A DNA stretch of 64,000 nt from Paraburkholderia nodosa DSM 21604 (GCF_000519185.1 NZ_JAFA01000038.1:1-64000), one strand, 5' to 3'. Shown: positions 46,428-58,015, numbered from the stretch's first letter. The notes: generated from the sequence alone by a model not told the origin. Program-made: numbers and translations.

Positions 46428-47108
46428 TCAAGCCCCTTGATCCTGCTCGTCCTGCGCAGGCTCGATGATACTCTGCGCCGACGCGCAATCGCTTTCGATC
46501 GGCGTACGTTCGGGTACGCTTTCTGCCGCGACTTCGTACGGCTCAGCGTGCACCGCGTCTGCGTGCGCCGACGTCACGATGCGCGGGTAGCGCACCTCGT
46601 GAGCCTGCACGCCCAGGCGCTCCTGACGCGGCGCGGGCCGGCGTAGGAAGCGCGAGAGCTCGGTCAGCGCGAGCTGATAGACATCACGCTTGAACTCGAT
46701 GACCGCTTCGAGCGGTACCCAGTATTCGTTCCAGCGCCACGCATCGAACTCGGGATGCTCCGTTGCCCGCAGGCAGATATCGCAGTCGCGCCCGACCATA
46801 CGCAGCAGAAACCAGATCTGTTTCTGACCGCGATAATGGCCGCGCACTTCGCGCTTGATGAACTTGTCCGGCACCTCATAACGCAACCAGTCGCGTGTGC
46901 GACCGACGATCTTGACGTGCTCCGGATGCAAACCGGTTTCTTCGTGCAACTCCCGAAACATTGCCTGCATGGGGGTTTCACCATACTTGATGCCCCCTTG
47001 CGGAAACTGCCAGGAATGTTCGCGAACCCGCTTGCCCCAAAACACCTCGTTTCGCGCGTTCAAGAGGATGATGCCGACGTTCGGGCGAAACCCCTCACGA
47101 TCCAGCAT
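46428..47108 (-). CDS. rppH: RNA pyrophosphohydrolase RppH (Nudix)
   Basis: Removes pyrophosphate from 5' ends of mRNA, triggering RNase E decay. 226 residues. The Nudix box is at 38-60 (GG...RELHEETGL) and RPNVGIILLN begins the fold. Compared with E. coli RppH (176 residues) it has about 60 extra C-terminal residues that are Ala/Glu-rich and likely disordered. The ATG at 47108 is divergent from proS. A TATAAT on the minus strand (complement of 47142-47147) may be its -10. Confidence 0.93.
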   Translation of the reverse strand: MLDREGFRPNVGIILLNARNEVFWGKRVREHSWQFPQGGIKYGETPMQAMFRELHEETGLHPEHVKIVGRTRDWLRYEVPDKFIKREVRGHYRGQKQIWFLLRMVGRDCDICLRATEHPEFDAWRWNEYWVPLEAVIEFKRDVYQLALTELSRFLRRPAPRQERLGVQAHEVRYPRIVTSAHADAVHAEPYEVAAESVPERTPIESDCASAQSIIEPAQDEQDQGA

Positions 47109-47141
47109 ACAACCACCTTCGAATCCTTTAAAATTGCTTTG

Positions 47142-47147
47142 ATTATA
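47142..47147 (-). promoter_or_regulatory. Candidate -10 element of rppH
   Basis: Exact TATAAT on the minus strand, 33 bp upstream of the rppH start. The -35 region is weak. Confidence 0.45.
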
Positions 47148-47292
47148 AACAGATAACGGTCCTCACGCACCCGCGGTCCGTGACCCGGCGTCCGGAAAGT
47201 TGAGCGAATGGCCGCGACCGCGCAAAACGGTCTCGGGGCGCGATCGGCTTCGAATCTGGCCGGCGTCATCGGCGCGGGACCCGGCACGTTGT

Positions 47293-47298
47293 CATAAT
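47293..47298 (+). promoter_or_regulatory. Candidate -10 element of proS
   Basis: CATAAT 75 bp upstream of the proS start. No clear -35. A second AT-rich element (GATAAT at 47364) is too close to the start codon for a normal leader. Confidence 0.3.
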
Positions 47299-47373
47299 GG
47301 CGGGCTCGTGAACTCCTCCGTTGGTCACTTCTTCGGGCGGTCTGCACCGGGCCGCCGCTTTTGGATAATTTGA

Positions 47374-49110
47374 ATGAAAGCCTCCCGTTTCTTTATCGGC
47401 ACCCTGAAGGAAGCGCCCGCTGACGCGGAAATCGTCAGCCACAAGCTGATGGTTCGCGCGGGCATGATCCGTCGCATCGCTGGCGGCATTTACAACTATC
47501 TGCCGATCGGCCTGCGTTCGATCCGCAAGGTCGAGCAGATCGTGCGCGAGGAAATGAACCGCGCCGGCGCCATCGAGCTGCTCATGCCGGCCGTGCAGCC
47601 AGCCGAGCTGTGGCAGGAATCGGGTCGCTGGGAACAATACGGGCCGGAACTGCTGCGCTTCAAGGACCGCAAGCAGAGCGACTTCGTGATGGGCCCGACG
47701 CACGAAGAGGTCGTCACCGACATCGCGCGCGGCCAGATCAAGAGCTATCGCCAGCTGCCGGTGAACTTCTACCAGGTGCAAACGAAGTTCCGCGACGAAA
47801 TCCGTCCCCGTTTCGGCGTGATGCGCGGGCGCGAATTCATCATGAAGGACGCGTATTCGTTCGATAAGGACGTCGAAGGTCTCAAGCTCTCGTACCAGAA
47901 GATGTACGACGCTTACGTGCGCATCTTCACGCGTCTCGGCCTGCAGTTCCGCGCAGTCGCAGCCGACAACGGCTCGATCGGCGGCAGCGGCTCGCACGAA
48001 TTCCACGTGATCGCGGAAACGGGCGAGGACGACATCGCCTACTGCCCGACTTCGGAGTTCGCGGCCAACGTCGAAGCCGCCGAAGCACTGCCGCTCATCG
48101 CGCAGCGCGGCGCCCCCACGCAAGCGCTCACGAAAACGCCCACGCCGGGCGCGGCCAAGTGCGAGGCGGTCGCCGAACTACTCGGTATTGCGCTCGAAAG
48201 CACCATCAAGTCGATCATCCTCGCAACGGACAACGAGGGCGCCGAGCCCACGATCTGGCTGCTGATGCTGCGCGGCGACCACGATCTGAACGAGATCAAG
48301 GTCGGCAAGCTCGAAGGCCTGAGCGGCTTCCGCTTCGCGACCGAAGCGGAAATCGTCGAGTGGTTCGGCACGCCGCCGGGCTACCTCGGGCCGCTCAACA
48401 CGAAGAAGCCGGTCAAGGTGATCGCCGATCGCACGGTCGCGAACATGAGCGATTTCGTGGTCGGCACGAACGAAGTCGATTTCCACACCACGGGCGTGAA
48501 CTGGGGCCGCGACCTGCCGGAGCCGGTCGTCGCCGACATCCGCAACGTGAAGAAGGGCGATCCCTCGCCGGACGGCAAGGGTGTGATCGACATCTGCCGC
48601 GGCGTCGAAGTGGGCCACGTGTTCCAGCTCGGCACGAAGTACTCGGAAGCGATGAACGCCACCTTCCTCGCCGAGAACGGCAAGCCTGCGCCGATGCAGA
48701 TGGGCTGCTACGGCATTGGCGTCACGCGTATTCTCGGGGCAGCCATCGAGCAGAACTTCGACGAGAAGGGCATCATCTGGCCTGAGTCGATCGCGCCGTT
48801 CCAGGTCGTCGTGTGCCCGATGGGCATGGACCGCAGCGAGCTCGTGCGCGAGCACGCCGAGCGCGTCTACAACGAACTGCTCGAAGCGGGCGTGGACGTG
48901 ATTCTCGACGACCGCGGCGAGCGCCCGGGCGTGATGTTCGCCGACTGGGAGCTGATCGGCGTACCGCATCGTCTCGTGATTGGCGAGCGCGGCCTGAAGG
49001 AAGGCAAGATCGAGTACCAGGGGCGCCGCGATACCGAAGCGACGCTGCTGCCGGCCGACGAGGCCGCGCAGACAGTGGCGCAGAAGATCCGCGCTGCGCT
49101 CGCGGTTTAA
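47374..49110 (+). CDS. proS: Prolyl-tRNA synthetase
   Basis: Class II aminoacyl-tRNA synthetase charging tRNA-Pro, one of which is encoded 6 kb upstream. 578 residues. Class II motifs are visible: GAIELLMPAVQPAELW near 67-82, motif 2 with FRDEIRPRFGVMRGREFIMKDAYSF (in parts) near 138-160, and motif 3 CYGIGVTRILGA near 447. The long insertion between motifs 2 and 3 is the editing (INS) domain, marking the bacterial type. The C-terminal anticodon-binding domain starts near 475. Start at 47374 (MKASRFFIGTLKE). Confidence 0.97.
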   Translation: MKASRFFIGTLKEAPADAEIVSHKLMVRAGMIRRIAGGIYNYLPIGLRSIRKVEQIVREEMNRAGAIELLMPAVQPAELWQESGRWEQYGPELLRFKDRKQSDFVMGPTHEEVVTDIARGQIKSYRQLPVNFYQVQTKFRDEIRPRFGVMRGREFIMKDAYSFDKDVEGLKLSYQKMYDAYVRIFTRLGLQFRAVAADNGSIGGSGSHEFHVIAETGEDDIAYCPTSEFAANVEAAEALPLIAQRGAPTQALTKTPTPGAAKCEAVAELLGIALESTIKSIILATDNEGAEPTIWLLMLRGDHDLNEIKVGKLEGLSGFRFATEAEIVEWFGTPPGYLGPLNTKKPVKVIADRTVANMSDFVVGTNEVDFHTTGVNWGRDLPEPVVADIRNVKKGDPSPDGKGVIDICRGVEVGHVFQLGTKYSEAMNATFLAENGKPAPMQMGCYGIGVTRILGAAIEQNFDEKGIIWPESIAPFQVVVCPMGMDRSELVREHAERVYNELLEAGVDVILDDRGERPGVMFADWELIGVPHRLVIGERGLKEGKIEYQGRRDTEATLLPADEAAQTVAQKIRAALAV

Positions 49111-49145
49111 CGACGACCTATCCCGGTTAAAGGAGCGCTGCGAGC

Positions 49146-49745
49146 GTGGAGTACAGTTTTCTGTCCGCTACGGTCCTGCTGCTCCTCATCACCGACCCGC
49201 TCGGGAATATTCCGCTCTTCATCAGCTGCCTGCGCGGCGTTGCCAAGCAGCGCCGCGCCGTCGTGATCCTGCGCGAGGTCGCGATTGCGTTCGTGATCCT
49301 GCTCATCTTCATGGTCGCCGGCAACAGCTTCCTGCGCATGATGGGGCTCACCGATACCTCGCTGCGCATCGGCGGCGGCATCGTGCTGTTCCTCATCGCG
49401 CTGCGCATGATCTTTCCGCATCCGGGCGGCCCGTTCGGCGGCGGCGACAAGGGCGGCGAGCCGCTCATCGTGCCGCTCGCCATTCCCGCGCTGGCGGGGC
49501 CTTCGGCGCTCGCCACGGTCATGCTGCTCACCTCGCAGGCGCCCGGCAAACTCTATGAATGGGTGGCGGCGCTCGTCGTGACGATGGTGATTTGCGCAGT
49601 CGTGCTGGTGATGGCGGAGCGCATCCAGCAGTTGCTGGGAGAGCGCGTGGTGACGGCCTTCGAGCGGCTGATGGGCCTCGTGCTCGTGGCGATATCGGTG
49701 GAGATGATCCTCGCGGGGATCGCTACCTTCGTGCATCACCTCTGA
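49146..49745 (+). CDS. MarC-family integral membrane protein
   Basis: 199 residues with about six transmembrane helices; MarC/YhgN family. The motif LLLITDPLGNIPLF near 15-28 is typical. Function is unknown; the original link to multiple antibiotic resistance was not supported. The start is GTG at 49146 with AAAGGAG ten bases upstream. It follows proS by 35 bp and likely shares its transcript; a terminator follows at 49775. Confidence 0.88.
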   Translation: MEYSFLSATVLLLLITDPLGNIPLFISCLRGVAKQRRAVVILREVAIAFVILLIFMVAGNSFLRMMGLTDTSLRIGGGIVLFLIALRMIFPHPGGPFGGGDKGGEPLIVPLAIPALAGPSALATVMLLTSQAPGKLYEWVAALVVTMVICAVVLVMAERIQQLLGERVVTAFERLMGLVLVAISVEMILAGIATFVHHL

Positions 49746-49774
49746 CGTCGCGTGCAGCGGGCGTCGCCGGCAAC

Positions 49775-49804
49775 AAAAAAGCAGCCCGCGGGCTGCTTTT
49801 TTTT
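49775..49804. terminator. Bidirectional terminator MarC-family gene / hpt
   Basis: AAAAAGCAGCCC / GGGCTGCTTTTTTTT with a 2-nt centre between convergent genes. Confidence 0.88.
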
Positions 49805-49833
49805 CATGGTGCGTCAGAAAGCCGATGCGCGCT

Positions 49834-50385
49834 TCACGCGCCTTCGGTCAGCGCGCGGATGGTCGGCAGATTGCGCCAGTAACCCTTGGCGTCCATGCCG
49901 CAGCCGAACACGTAGCGGTCCGGCACCGAAAAACCGCAGTAGTCGGGATGCAGCGGCTTGGCCTTCGTGAGGGTCTTCTCGCACAGCACGGCCGACAGGA
50001 AACGCTTCGCGCCCATGTCCATGATGCGGTCGCGAATCGCGGCCATGGTCTCGCCCTCGTCGAGGATGTCGTCGAGCACGAGCACCACACGGTCCTTCAC
50101 CGACTCGCGCGGCGCCACGCGCCACTGCATCTCGGCGCTGCCCTTGATCGCGTTGCGGTAGCGCGTGAGGTGGATGTAGTCGAACTCGAGCGGGAAGTCG
50201 AGGTGCGGCAGCAGCATGCCGGTGAACACGGCGGCGCCGCCCATCACCGACAGCACGAGCGGGAAGTCCTCGCTGATCTCGGCGCGGATGGCTTCGGCCA
50301 TCCGGCCGATCGACGCATTGACGTCGCCCTCCGAAACGATCTCTTCGGAGTGGCGGAAAATGTGCAGGGCTTCTTCGCGATTCAT
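49834..50385 (-). CDS. hpt: Hypoxanthine-guanine phosphoribosyltransferase
   Basis: Purine salvage enzyme converting hypoxanthine or guanine plus PRPP into IMP or GMP. 183 residues. The PRPP-binding motif VLVLDDILDEGET is at 101-113, a Ser-Val-Met-Gly-Gly flexible loop region near 46-50, and RYRN near 75. The preference for hypoxanthine over guanine or xanthine cannot be read here. It is 147 bp downstream of ffh on the minus strand. Confidence 0.92.
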   Translation of the reverse strand: MNREEALHIFRHSEEIVSEGDVNASIGRMAEAIRAEISEDFPLVLSVMGGAAVFTGMLLPHLDFPLEFDYIHLTRYRNAIKGSAEMQWRVAPRESVKDRVVLVLDDILDEGETMAAIRDRIMDMGAKRFLSAVLCEKTLTKAKPLHPDYCGFSVPDRYVFGCGMDAKGYWRNLPTIRALTEGA

Positions 50386-50532
50386 GACTCTGGCGGGAAG
50401 GTAGCTGTAGCTACTGAAGTGTGGAAAATAACGGCGGCGCGCGCTACAGCATAAACCCGCGCATTTGGTCCGTCGCGCGCCGCGTCGAGTGGGGCCGCCG
50501 TGCGCGCGATATGCGCCGCGCGGCCCGCAGGA

Positions 50533-51900
50533 TCAGCGCATGCCGGGCATCATGCCCTTCATGCCGCGCATCATCTTTTGCAGATTGCCGCCCTTGAGCT
50601 TCTTCATCATGGTGCGCATCTGCTCGTACTGGTTGAGCATGCGGTTCACTTCCTGAACCTGCACGCCCGCGCCCGCCGCAATGCGGCGCTTGCGCGTGGC
50701 CTTGATGAGTTCGGGTTTGGCGCGCTCGGCGGGCGTCATCGAGTTGATGATGCCTTCCATGCGGCGCATCTGCTTCTCGGCCTGGCCCATGTTGGCGCCC
50801 GAGGCGGCCTGCTGGAACTGCGCGGGCAGCTTGTCCATGAGCGACGACAGGCCGCCCATGCTCTTCATCTGCGAGAGCTGCGCGCGGAAGTCGTTGAGGT
50901 CGAAGTCGCCGCCTTTCTTGACCTTGTCGGCGAGCTTTTGCGCGGCCTGGACGTCCACGCCGCGCTGCGCTTCCTCGACGAGCGCGAGAATGTCGCCCAT
51001 GCCGAGAATACGGTTCGCCATGCGGTCCGGGTGGAACACCTCGAGGCCGTCGAGCTTTTCCGCGACGCCGACGAACTTGATCGGCTTGCCGGTGATGTGG
51101 CGCACCGAGAGCGCCGCGCCGCCGCGCGAGTCGCCGTCGAGCTTGGTGAGCACGACGCCGGTGAGCGGCAGGGCGTCGTTGAACGCCTTGGCGGTATTGA
51201 CCGCGTCCTGACCGAGCATCGCGTCCACCACGAACAGCGTTTCAGCTGGCTTGAGCGTGGAGTGCAGCGCGGTGATTTCGTTCATCATCGCCTCGTCGAT
51301 ACCGAGGCGGCCGGCCGTGTCGACGAGCAGCACGTCGTGATAGTGGCGCTTGGCCCAGTCGACCGCTGCGGCGGCGATCTCGACGGGCTGCTGGTCCGGC
51401 TGCGAGGGGAAGAAGTCGGCGCCGACCTGTTCCGTCACCGTCTTCAACTGCGCGATGGCGGCAGGGCGGTAGACGTCGCACGAAACAGTGAGGACCTTCT
51501 TCTTGTACTTCTCGCGCAGCAGCTTGGCGAGCTTGCCGGTGGTGGTGGTTTTACCGGCGCCCTGCAGACCCGCCATGAGGATGACCGCGGGCGGCGTGAC
51601 GGCGAGATCGAGTTCGGCGGCTTTGCCTTCGTAGTCGCCGCCGATTACGGCGGTCAGCTCGCGCTGCACCACCCCGACGAGCGCCTGCCCCGGCGAGAGG
51701 CTGGAGATCACTTCCTCGCCGAGCGCCTTCTCTTTCACCTTGGCGATGAATTCGCGCACGACGGGCAGCGCCACGTCCGCTTCGAGCAGGGCGAGACGCA
51801 CCTCGCGCAGCATTTCCTGCGTATTGGCTTCGGTCAGCCGGGCTTCGCCGCGCAGCGTCTTGACGACGCGCGCCATCCGTTGAGTGAGATTGTCGAGCAT
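50533..51900 (-). CDS. ffh: Signal recognition particle protein Ffh
   Basis: SRP54 GTPase that binds 4.5S RNA and signal sequences to direct membrane proteins to FtsY. 455 residues: N domain (1-90), G domain with P-loop GLQGAGKTTTTGKL at 111-124, DTAGR near 191 and TKLDG near 245, and a Met-rich M domain from about 328 (many Met residues, ending MMRGMKGMMPGMR). Divergent from the YpjD-like gene with 105 bp between starts; hpt follows on the minus strand. Confidence 0.97.
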   Translation of the reverse strand: MLDNLTQRMARVVKTLRGEARLTEANTQEMLREVRLALLEADVALPVVREFIAKVKEKALGEEVISSLSPGQALVGVVQRELTAVIGGDYEGKAAELDLAVTPPAVILMAGLQGAGKTTTTGKLAKLLREKYKKKVLTVSCDVYRPAAIAQLKTVTEQVGADFFPSQPDQQPVEIAAAAVDWAKRHYHDVLLVDTAGRLGIDEAMMNEITALHSTLKPAETLFVVDAMLGQDAVNTAKAFNDALPLTGVVLTKLDGDSRGGAALSVRHITGKPIKFVGVAEKLDGLEVFHPDRMANRILGMGDILALVEEAQRGVDVQAAQKLADKVKKGGDFDLNDFRAQLSQMKSMGGLSSLMDKLPAQFQQAASGANMGQAEKQMRRMEGIINSMTPAERAKPELIKATRKRRIAAGAGVQVQEVNRMLNQYEQMRTMMKKLKGGNLQKMMRGMKGMMPGMR

Positions 51901-51988
51901 GGGGAGGCGGTGAGCAGTGCGGCCCGGCCCGCGCGCGCTAAATGGGAACGCGCCGCGTTTCGTCGCGATCCCGCGCGGCCAGGGGGCC

Positions 51989-51994
51989 TATAGT
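51989..51994 (+). promoter_or_regulatory. Candidate -10 for the YpjD-like gene
   Basis: TATAGT only 12 bp upstream of the start codon at 52006. If used, the mRNA would be nearly leaderless. The -35 is weak, so this is tentative. Confidence 0.35.
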
Positions 51995-52005
51995 AAACTT
52001 CGAAC

Positions 52006-52935
52006 ATGGATATTGTACTGTATGCCCTCACCGTGCTCCTGTACGGCGGATTGTGCGCCGCCGACTGGCGCGCGCTGCGCCGCGCGGGCACCGCGCCGCT
52101 GCTAGGCAGCGTGCCGCCCGTTCCGGTGACGCTCGGCGCGGGCGGCGACGCCCTGCGCGCCCGGACCTTCGGCCCGCTTTCCCGCGCGCTGCTCTTCGTC
52201 GCGCTCGCCGCGCACGGCGTGCTGCTGCACATGACGATCTTCCCCGCCAACGAAATGGTGTTCGGCTTCGCCTTCGCGTTGTCGGCCATGTTCTGGCTCG
52301 GCGCGGGAATCTACTGGATCGAGAGCTTTTTCTTTGCGCTCGACGGCCTGCGTCTCCTGCTGCTGCCGTTGGCCGCCGTCGCGTCGATCCTGCCGCTCGT
52401 GTTCGGCGGCGTGCGCGTGCTGCCCTACGCGGCCGCGCCGATGTTCAAGCTGCACTTCGTCATCGCGAACATCGCCTATGGGCTCTTTGCGATCGCCGCG
52501 CTGCACGCGGTGCTGATGCTCGCCGTCGAGCGCCGGCTGCATGCCCTGAAAGGCGCCGGCTTCCAGCGCAACGCGAGCAATCGCGGCGGCGGCTGGCTCT
52601 CGAACTGGATCGAGACGCTGCCGCCGCTCCTCACGATGGAAAAGCTGCTGTTCCGCCTGATCGGCGCGGGCTTCGTGCTGCTCACGGCCACGCTCGTCTC
52701 GGGCATCGTGTTCAGCGAGCAGTTGATCGACCGGCCGCTTTCGCTCGATCACAAGACCGTCTTCGCGATTCTTTCGTGGCTGATGTTCGGCGCGCTGCTC
52801 ACCGCTCGCAAGATTTCCGGCTGGCGCGGCCGCGCTGCGCTGCGCTGGGTGATCGCATCGTTCATCGCCTTGCTGCTCGCTTATGTGGGCAGCCGTTTCG
52901 TCTTCGAGGTGCTGCTGCACCGCCCTGTGGTTTGA
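52006..52935 (+). CDS. YpjD-like membrane protein (cytochrome c assembly/CcsA family fold)
   Basis: 309 residues with about eight transmembrane helices and a CcsA/CcmC-type domain (HFVIANIAYGLFAIAALHAVLM near 157-178). The region lacks a clear WWD haem motif (WLGAG and YWIES near 98-107 instead), so a haem-handling role is uncertain. E. coli YpjD (CorE), next to ffh, has the same fold and is linked to metal homeostasis with the CorB/CorC proteins. It is divergent from ffh and precedes the PP0621-type gene by 22 bp. Confidence 0.85.
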   Translation: MDIVLYALTVLLYGGLCAADWRALRRAGTAPLLGSVPPVPVTLGAGGDALRARTFGPLSRALLFVALAAHGVLLHMTIFPANEMVFGFAFALSAMFWLGAGIYWIESFFFALDGLRLLLLPLAAVASILPLVFGGVRVLPYAAAPMFKLHFVIANIAYGLFAIAALHAVLMLAVERRLHALKGAGFQRNASNRGGGWLSNWIETLPPLLTMEKLLFRLIGAGFVLLTATLVSGIVFSEQLIDRPLSLDHKTVFAILSWLMFGALLTARKISGWRGRAALRWVIASFIALLLAYVGSRFVFEVLLHRPVV

Positions 52936-52957
52936 GTCGTGTGAGTCGCGTGTTCCG

Positions 52958-53284
52958 ATGAGACAGATTCTTCTCCTCATACTGCTGTTCGTGGTCGGAC
53001 AGTGGTTCGTCAAGGCGCTGCGCCGTGCGCAGACGCAAACGCGTGCCGGTGCGCAGCCAGGGCAGGGTGCGCAGCCAGGGCAGGGCGCCGCGCGCAACGC
53101 CAATGGCGGCGCGAGCGCGAGCAGCAAGGCTGCGCTGCCCGAGCCGATGGTGCGCTGCGCCGAGTGCGGCGTGCATGCGCCGCGCAGTGAATCGGTGAAT
53201 GTCGGCGCGCGTTCGTTCTGCAGTTCCGAGCACGCGCGCGCCTGGGACGCGCGCACCACGGCCCAGGATCGCCCCGCACGATGA
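52958..53284 (+). CDS. PP0621-type small membrane protein with zinc-ribbon-like tail
   Basis: 108 residues. One N-terminal transmembrane helix (about 3-19), a linker containing the direct repeat GAQPGQ-GAQPGQ (about 29-42, encoded by an 18-bp tandem DNA repeat near 53049-53084), and a C-terminal putative metal site: CAEC near 67-70 and CSSEH near 88-92. Family function is unknown. Start at 52958 (MRQILLL). The stop overlaps the ampD start (ATGA at 53281-53284). Confidence 0.8.
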   Translation: MRQILLLILLFVVGQWFVKALRRAQTQTRAGAQPGQGAQPGQGAARNANGGASASSKAALPEPMVRCAECGVHAPRSESVNVGARSFCSSEHARAWDARTTAQDRPAR

Positions 53285-53910
53285 GCGCTGCCGCATCGCC
53301 AGGATCGCGCGCGTACGCAGTCGATGCGCAGGGCTGGGTGCCCGGCGCGCGTCACCTGCCTTCGCCTAACTTCGAGGGCCGCCCGCAAGGCGCCGTGCCG
53401 ACGCTCATCGTCGTCCACAACATCAGCCTGCCGCCCAACGTATTCGGCGGCCCCGAGATCGCCAATCTCTTTCTCAACCGCCTCGACTGCGACGCGCATC
53501 CGTACTTCGACGCCAACCTGCGCGGCGTGCGCGTCTCGGCGCACTTCGTCATTCATCGCGATGGCGCGCTCGAGCAATTCGTCTCGTGCGACGAGCGCGC
53601 GTGGCACGCGGGCGCGTCGAGCTTCTTCGGGCGCGAGCGCTGCAACGATTTCGCCATCGGCATCGAACTGGAAGGCAGCGACACGACGGCCTTCGAGGCG
53701 CCGCAATACGCGACGCTCGCGGCGCTCGTGAAGGCGCTCGTCGCGCACTATCCGATCGAGGCGCTGGCGGGCCATTCGGACATCGCGCCCGGGCGCAAGA
53801 CCGATCCCGGCCCGCACTTCGACTGGGCGCGCCTCAAACACGATACGCAGCTCGCCGATGCCAGCTTCCCCTATATCCAGGGGCATGGCGCGCAGAACGC
53901 GGCGTCGTGA
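53281..53910 (+). CDS. ampD: 1,6-anhydro-N-acetylmuramyl-L-alanine amidase AmpD
   Basis: Cytosolic zinc amidase that removes stem peptides from anhydro-muropeptides during cell wall recycling; its loss derepresses beta-lactamase in species with AmpR. 209 residues. Zinc ligands His46 (VVHNIS), His165 (GHSDIAP) and Asp175 (KTDPGPHFDW), plus Lys173, match the family pattern (His34, His154, Asp164 in C. freundii). No signal peptide, so not AmiD. Overlaps the upstream gene. Confidence 0.93.
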   Translation: MSAAASPGSRAYAVDAQGWVPGARHLPSPNFEGRPQGAVPTLIVVHNISLPPNVFGGPEIANLFLNRLDCDAHPYFDANLRGVRVSAHFVIHRDGALEQFVSCDERAWHAGASSFFGRERCNDFAIGIELEGSDTTAFEAPQYATLAALVKALVAHYPIEALAGHSDIAPGRKTDPGPHFDWARLKHDTQLADASFPYIQGHGAQNAAS

Positions 53911-54084
53911 CACGCTCCAGCGCCTGCTGAACCCTCTCCAGCTGCACAAGAAATAAGCACCTCTTGCGCGTAAACGCAGGGTCTTCGCGCGCGCCTCGCA
54001 GACCACTCGAAGGGGCATTTGCCGCCAAGGCCCGCGCTGCTTGGCTTGTGGTCTTGTCAAGATAGGACCAGCAAAAAAAGCCAT
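53911..54084. other. Gap between ampD and the nrdA promoter
   Basis: No gene is supported in this 174-bp stretch. It has no clear hairpin with a T-run after ampD. Confidence 0.4.
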
Positions 54085-54112
54085 TTGATCGTACAGTTTC
54101 TTCCACTATACT
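54085..54112 (+). promoter_or_regulatory. nrdA promoter
   Basis: TTGATC (54085-54090), a 16-bp spacer and TATACT (54107-54112) form a sigma-70 promoter. The -10 lies inside the first NrdR-type box. The start site would be about 54119, giving a leader of about 350 nt. Confidence 0.7.
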
Positions 54113-54148
54113 TTGTACCTGAAACAAGGCTTCACACCATATGTTGTG
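54103..54148 (+). promoter_or_regulatory. Two NrdR boxes upstream of nrdA
   Basis: Box 1 at 54103-54117 and box 2 at 54134-54148 (ACACCATATGTTGTG) match the NrdR consensus ACACWATATNTWGTG; they agree with each other at 11 of 15 positions. Their 31-bp offset, three helical turns, is the usual spacing for the cooperative ATP/dATP-sensing repressor NrdR. Box 1 covers the -10 element. nrdR itself is not in this window. Confidence 0.85.
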
Positions 54149-54154
54149 TTGTAC

Positions 54155-54187
54155 CGCGGCGCCCCGCTTCACGCGCAAGGCGCCGCG
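54155..54187 (+). other. Hairpin in the nrdA leader
   Basis: CGCGGCGCC (54155-54163) pairs perfectly with GGCGCCGCG (54179-54187) around a 15-nt loop, early in the presumed leader RNA. Confidence 0.5.
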
Positions 54188-54282
54188 CGCGTTACCGGCA
54201 TAGAAAAAACAGAAACTTTGTACGGTGCCGTCGGCCGAGAGAACCGGCGCACCGGCTGTAATCGAGAGAGAAGGTACAGCCA

Positions 54283-54423
54283 ATGATCGCGACATCCACG
54301 ATGAAGACCGAAGCAGTCCGTGATTCATCTGCCTTGTCGCATCCGGCAGCCTCGCCAGGCTGGACTTTTTTCTCTGCCCGATCGAGCGTGCACAAGGGGG
54401 CACGACGTCGGCGTCCGTCTTAA
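54283..54423 (+). CDS. Candidate 46-codon leader ORF upstream of nrdA
   Basis: ATG at 54283 to TAA at 54421-54423, 46 residues, beginning MIATSTMKTEAVRDSS and ending in an Arg-rich stretch. A good ribosome site (GAGAAGG, 8 bases before the ATG) precedes it and it lies wholly inside the presumed nrdA leader, ending 46 bp before nrdA. I recognise no family. It may be a translated leader that couples to or modulates nrdA, or chance. There is no proof of translation. Confidence 0.35.
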   Translation: MIATSTMKTEAVRDSSALSHPAASPGWTFFSARSSVHKGARRRRPS

Positions 54424-54469
54424 TCCGCGAACTCTCTTCGCACCTTTCCAGGACCCAGGAGCTTTGCAC

Positions 54470-57460
<2,991 letters not shown>

Positions 57461-58015
57461 AGCTGGCTGCGCATGATGCGTGCGGTGCAACGCCGCTCGC
57501 ATCATGCGAGGACCGAAGCATCAGTAGTAAACAGTAGTCGAAGCAGCCGTAGCGAGATGTAACAGCGAACGAGGCGCGCGCAATGCGCGCCGACTCTCCC
57601 GGCAACGTGCACCACGCGCGTTGCAGTACGCGAAAGAGGCAACAGGAAGGAATCCCTGGAGTTTCTCGCAGGGACAAGACTTAAGGCCGCGCGAGCTTCC
57701 AGTCGCCGCGCGCGGCAAGCAGTGAGCGGCGAGTGAAAACGCACTCGCAGCGCGAGCGAAAAGCGCGCGGCGAACCCCGTCTTTCACACACGCTCTCGAT
57801 GTCGCGAAGACCTTCGAAGCACATCGCACATGCGAAGTGAGCACGACGAATCAGTGCTCTCTACACAGTGCTCACGCGATGCAATCGACACGATGCGATA
57901 ACAAAGTGTTGTATCGAGGTCGCAACGCGAATCGAAAACAGGATTTTTCGTGTGCGAACCCTTTTATCGCTCACGAAAAGATGGTACAAACCGATCTAAA
58001 TTGATGGTGACATTT
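57461..58015 (+). other. 555-bp nrdA-nrdB spacer with three hairpins
   Basis: Unusually long gap for a nrdAB operon. It holds an 11-bp perfect stem (57470-57480 with 57498-57508), a 7-bp stem (57573-57579 with 57585-57591) and an 8-bp stem (57945-57952 with 57972-57979) just before nrdB. None has a T-run. I see no open frame with a ribosome site and no convincing promoter or NrdR box. It may hold an RNA processing site or a small RNA. Confidence 0.5.

Noticed and set aside
54320..54469. N-terminal extension of NrdA by 50 residues from an ATG at 54320
   Set aside because: Crosses the leader ORF, lacks a ribosome site, and the 54470 start has AGGAG eight bases upstream.
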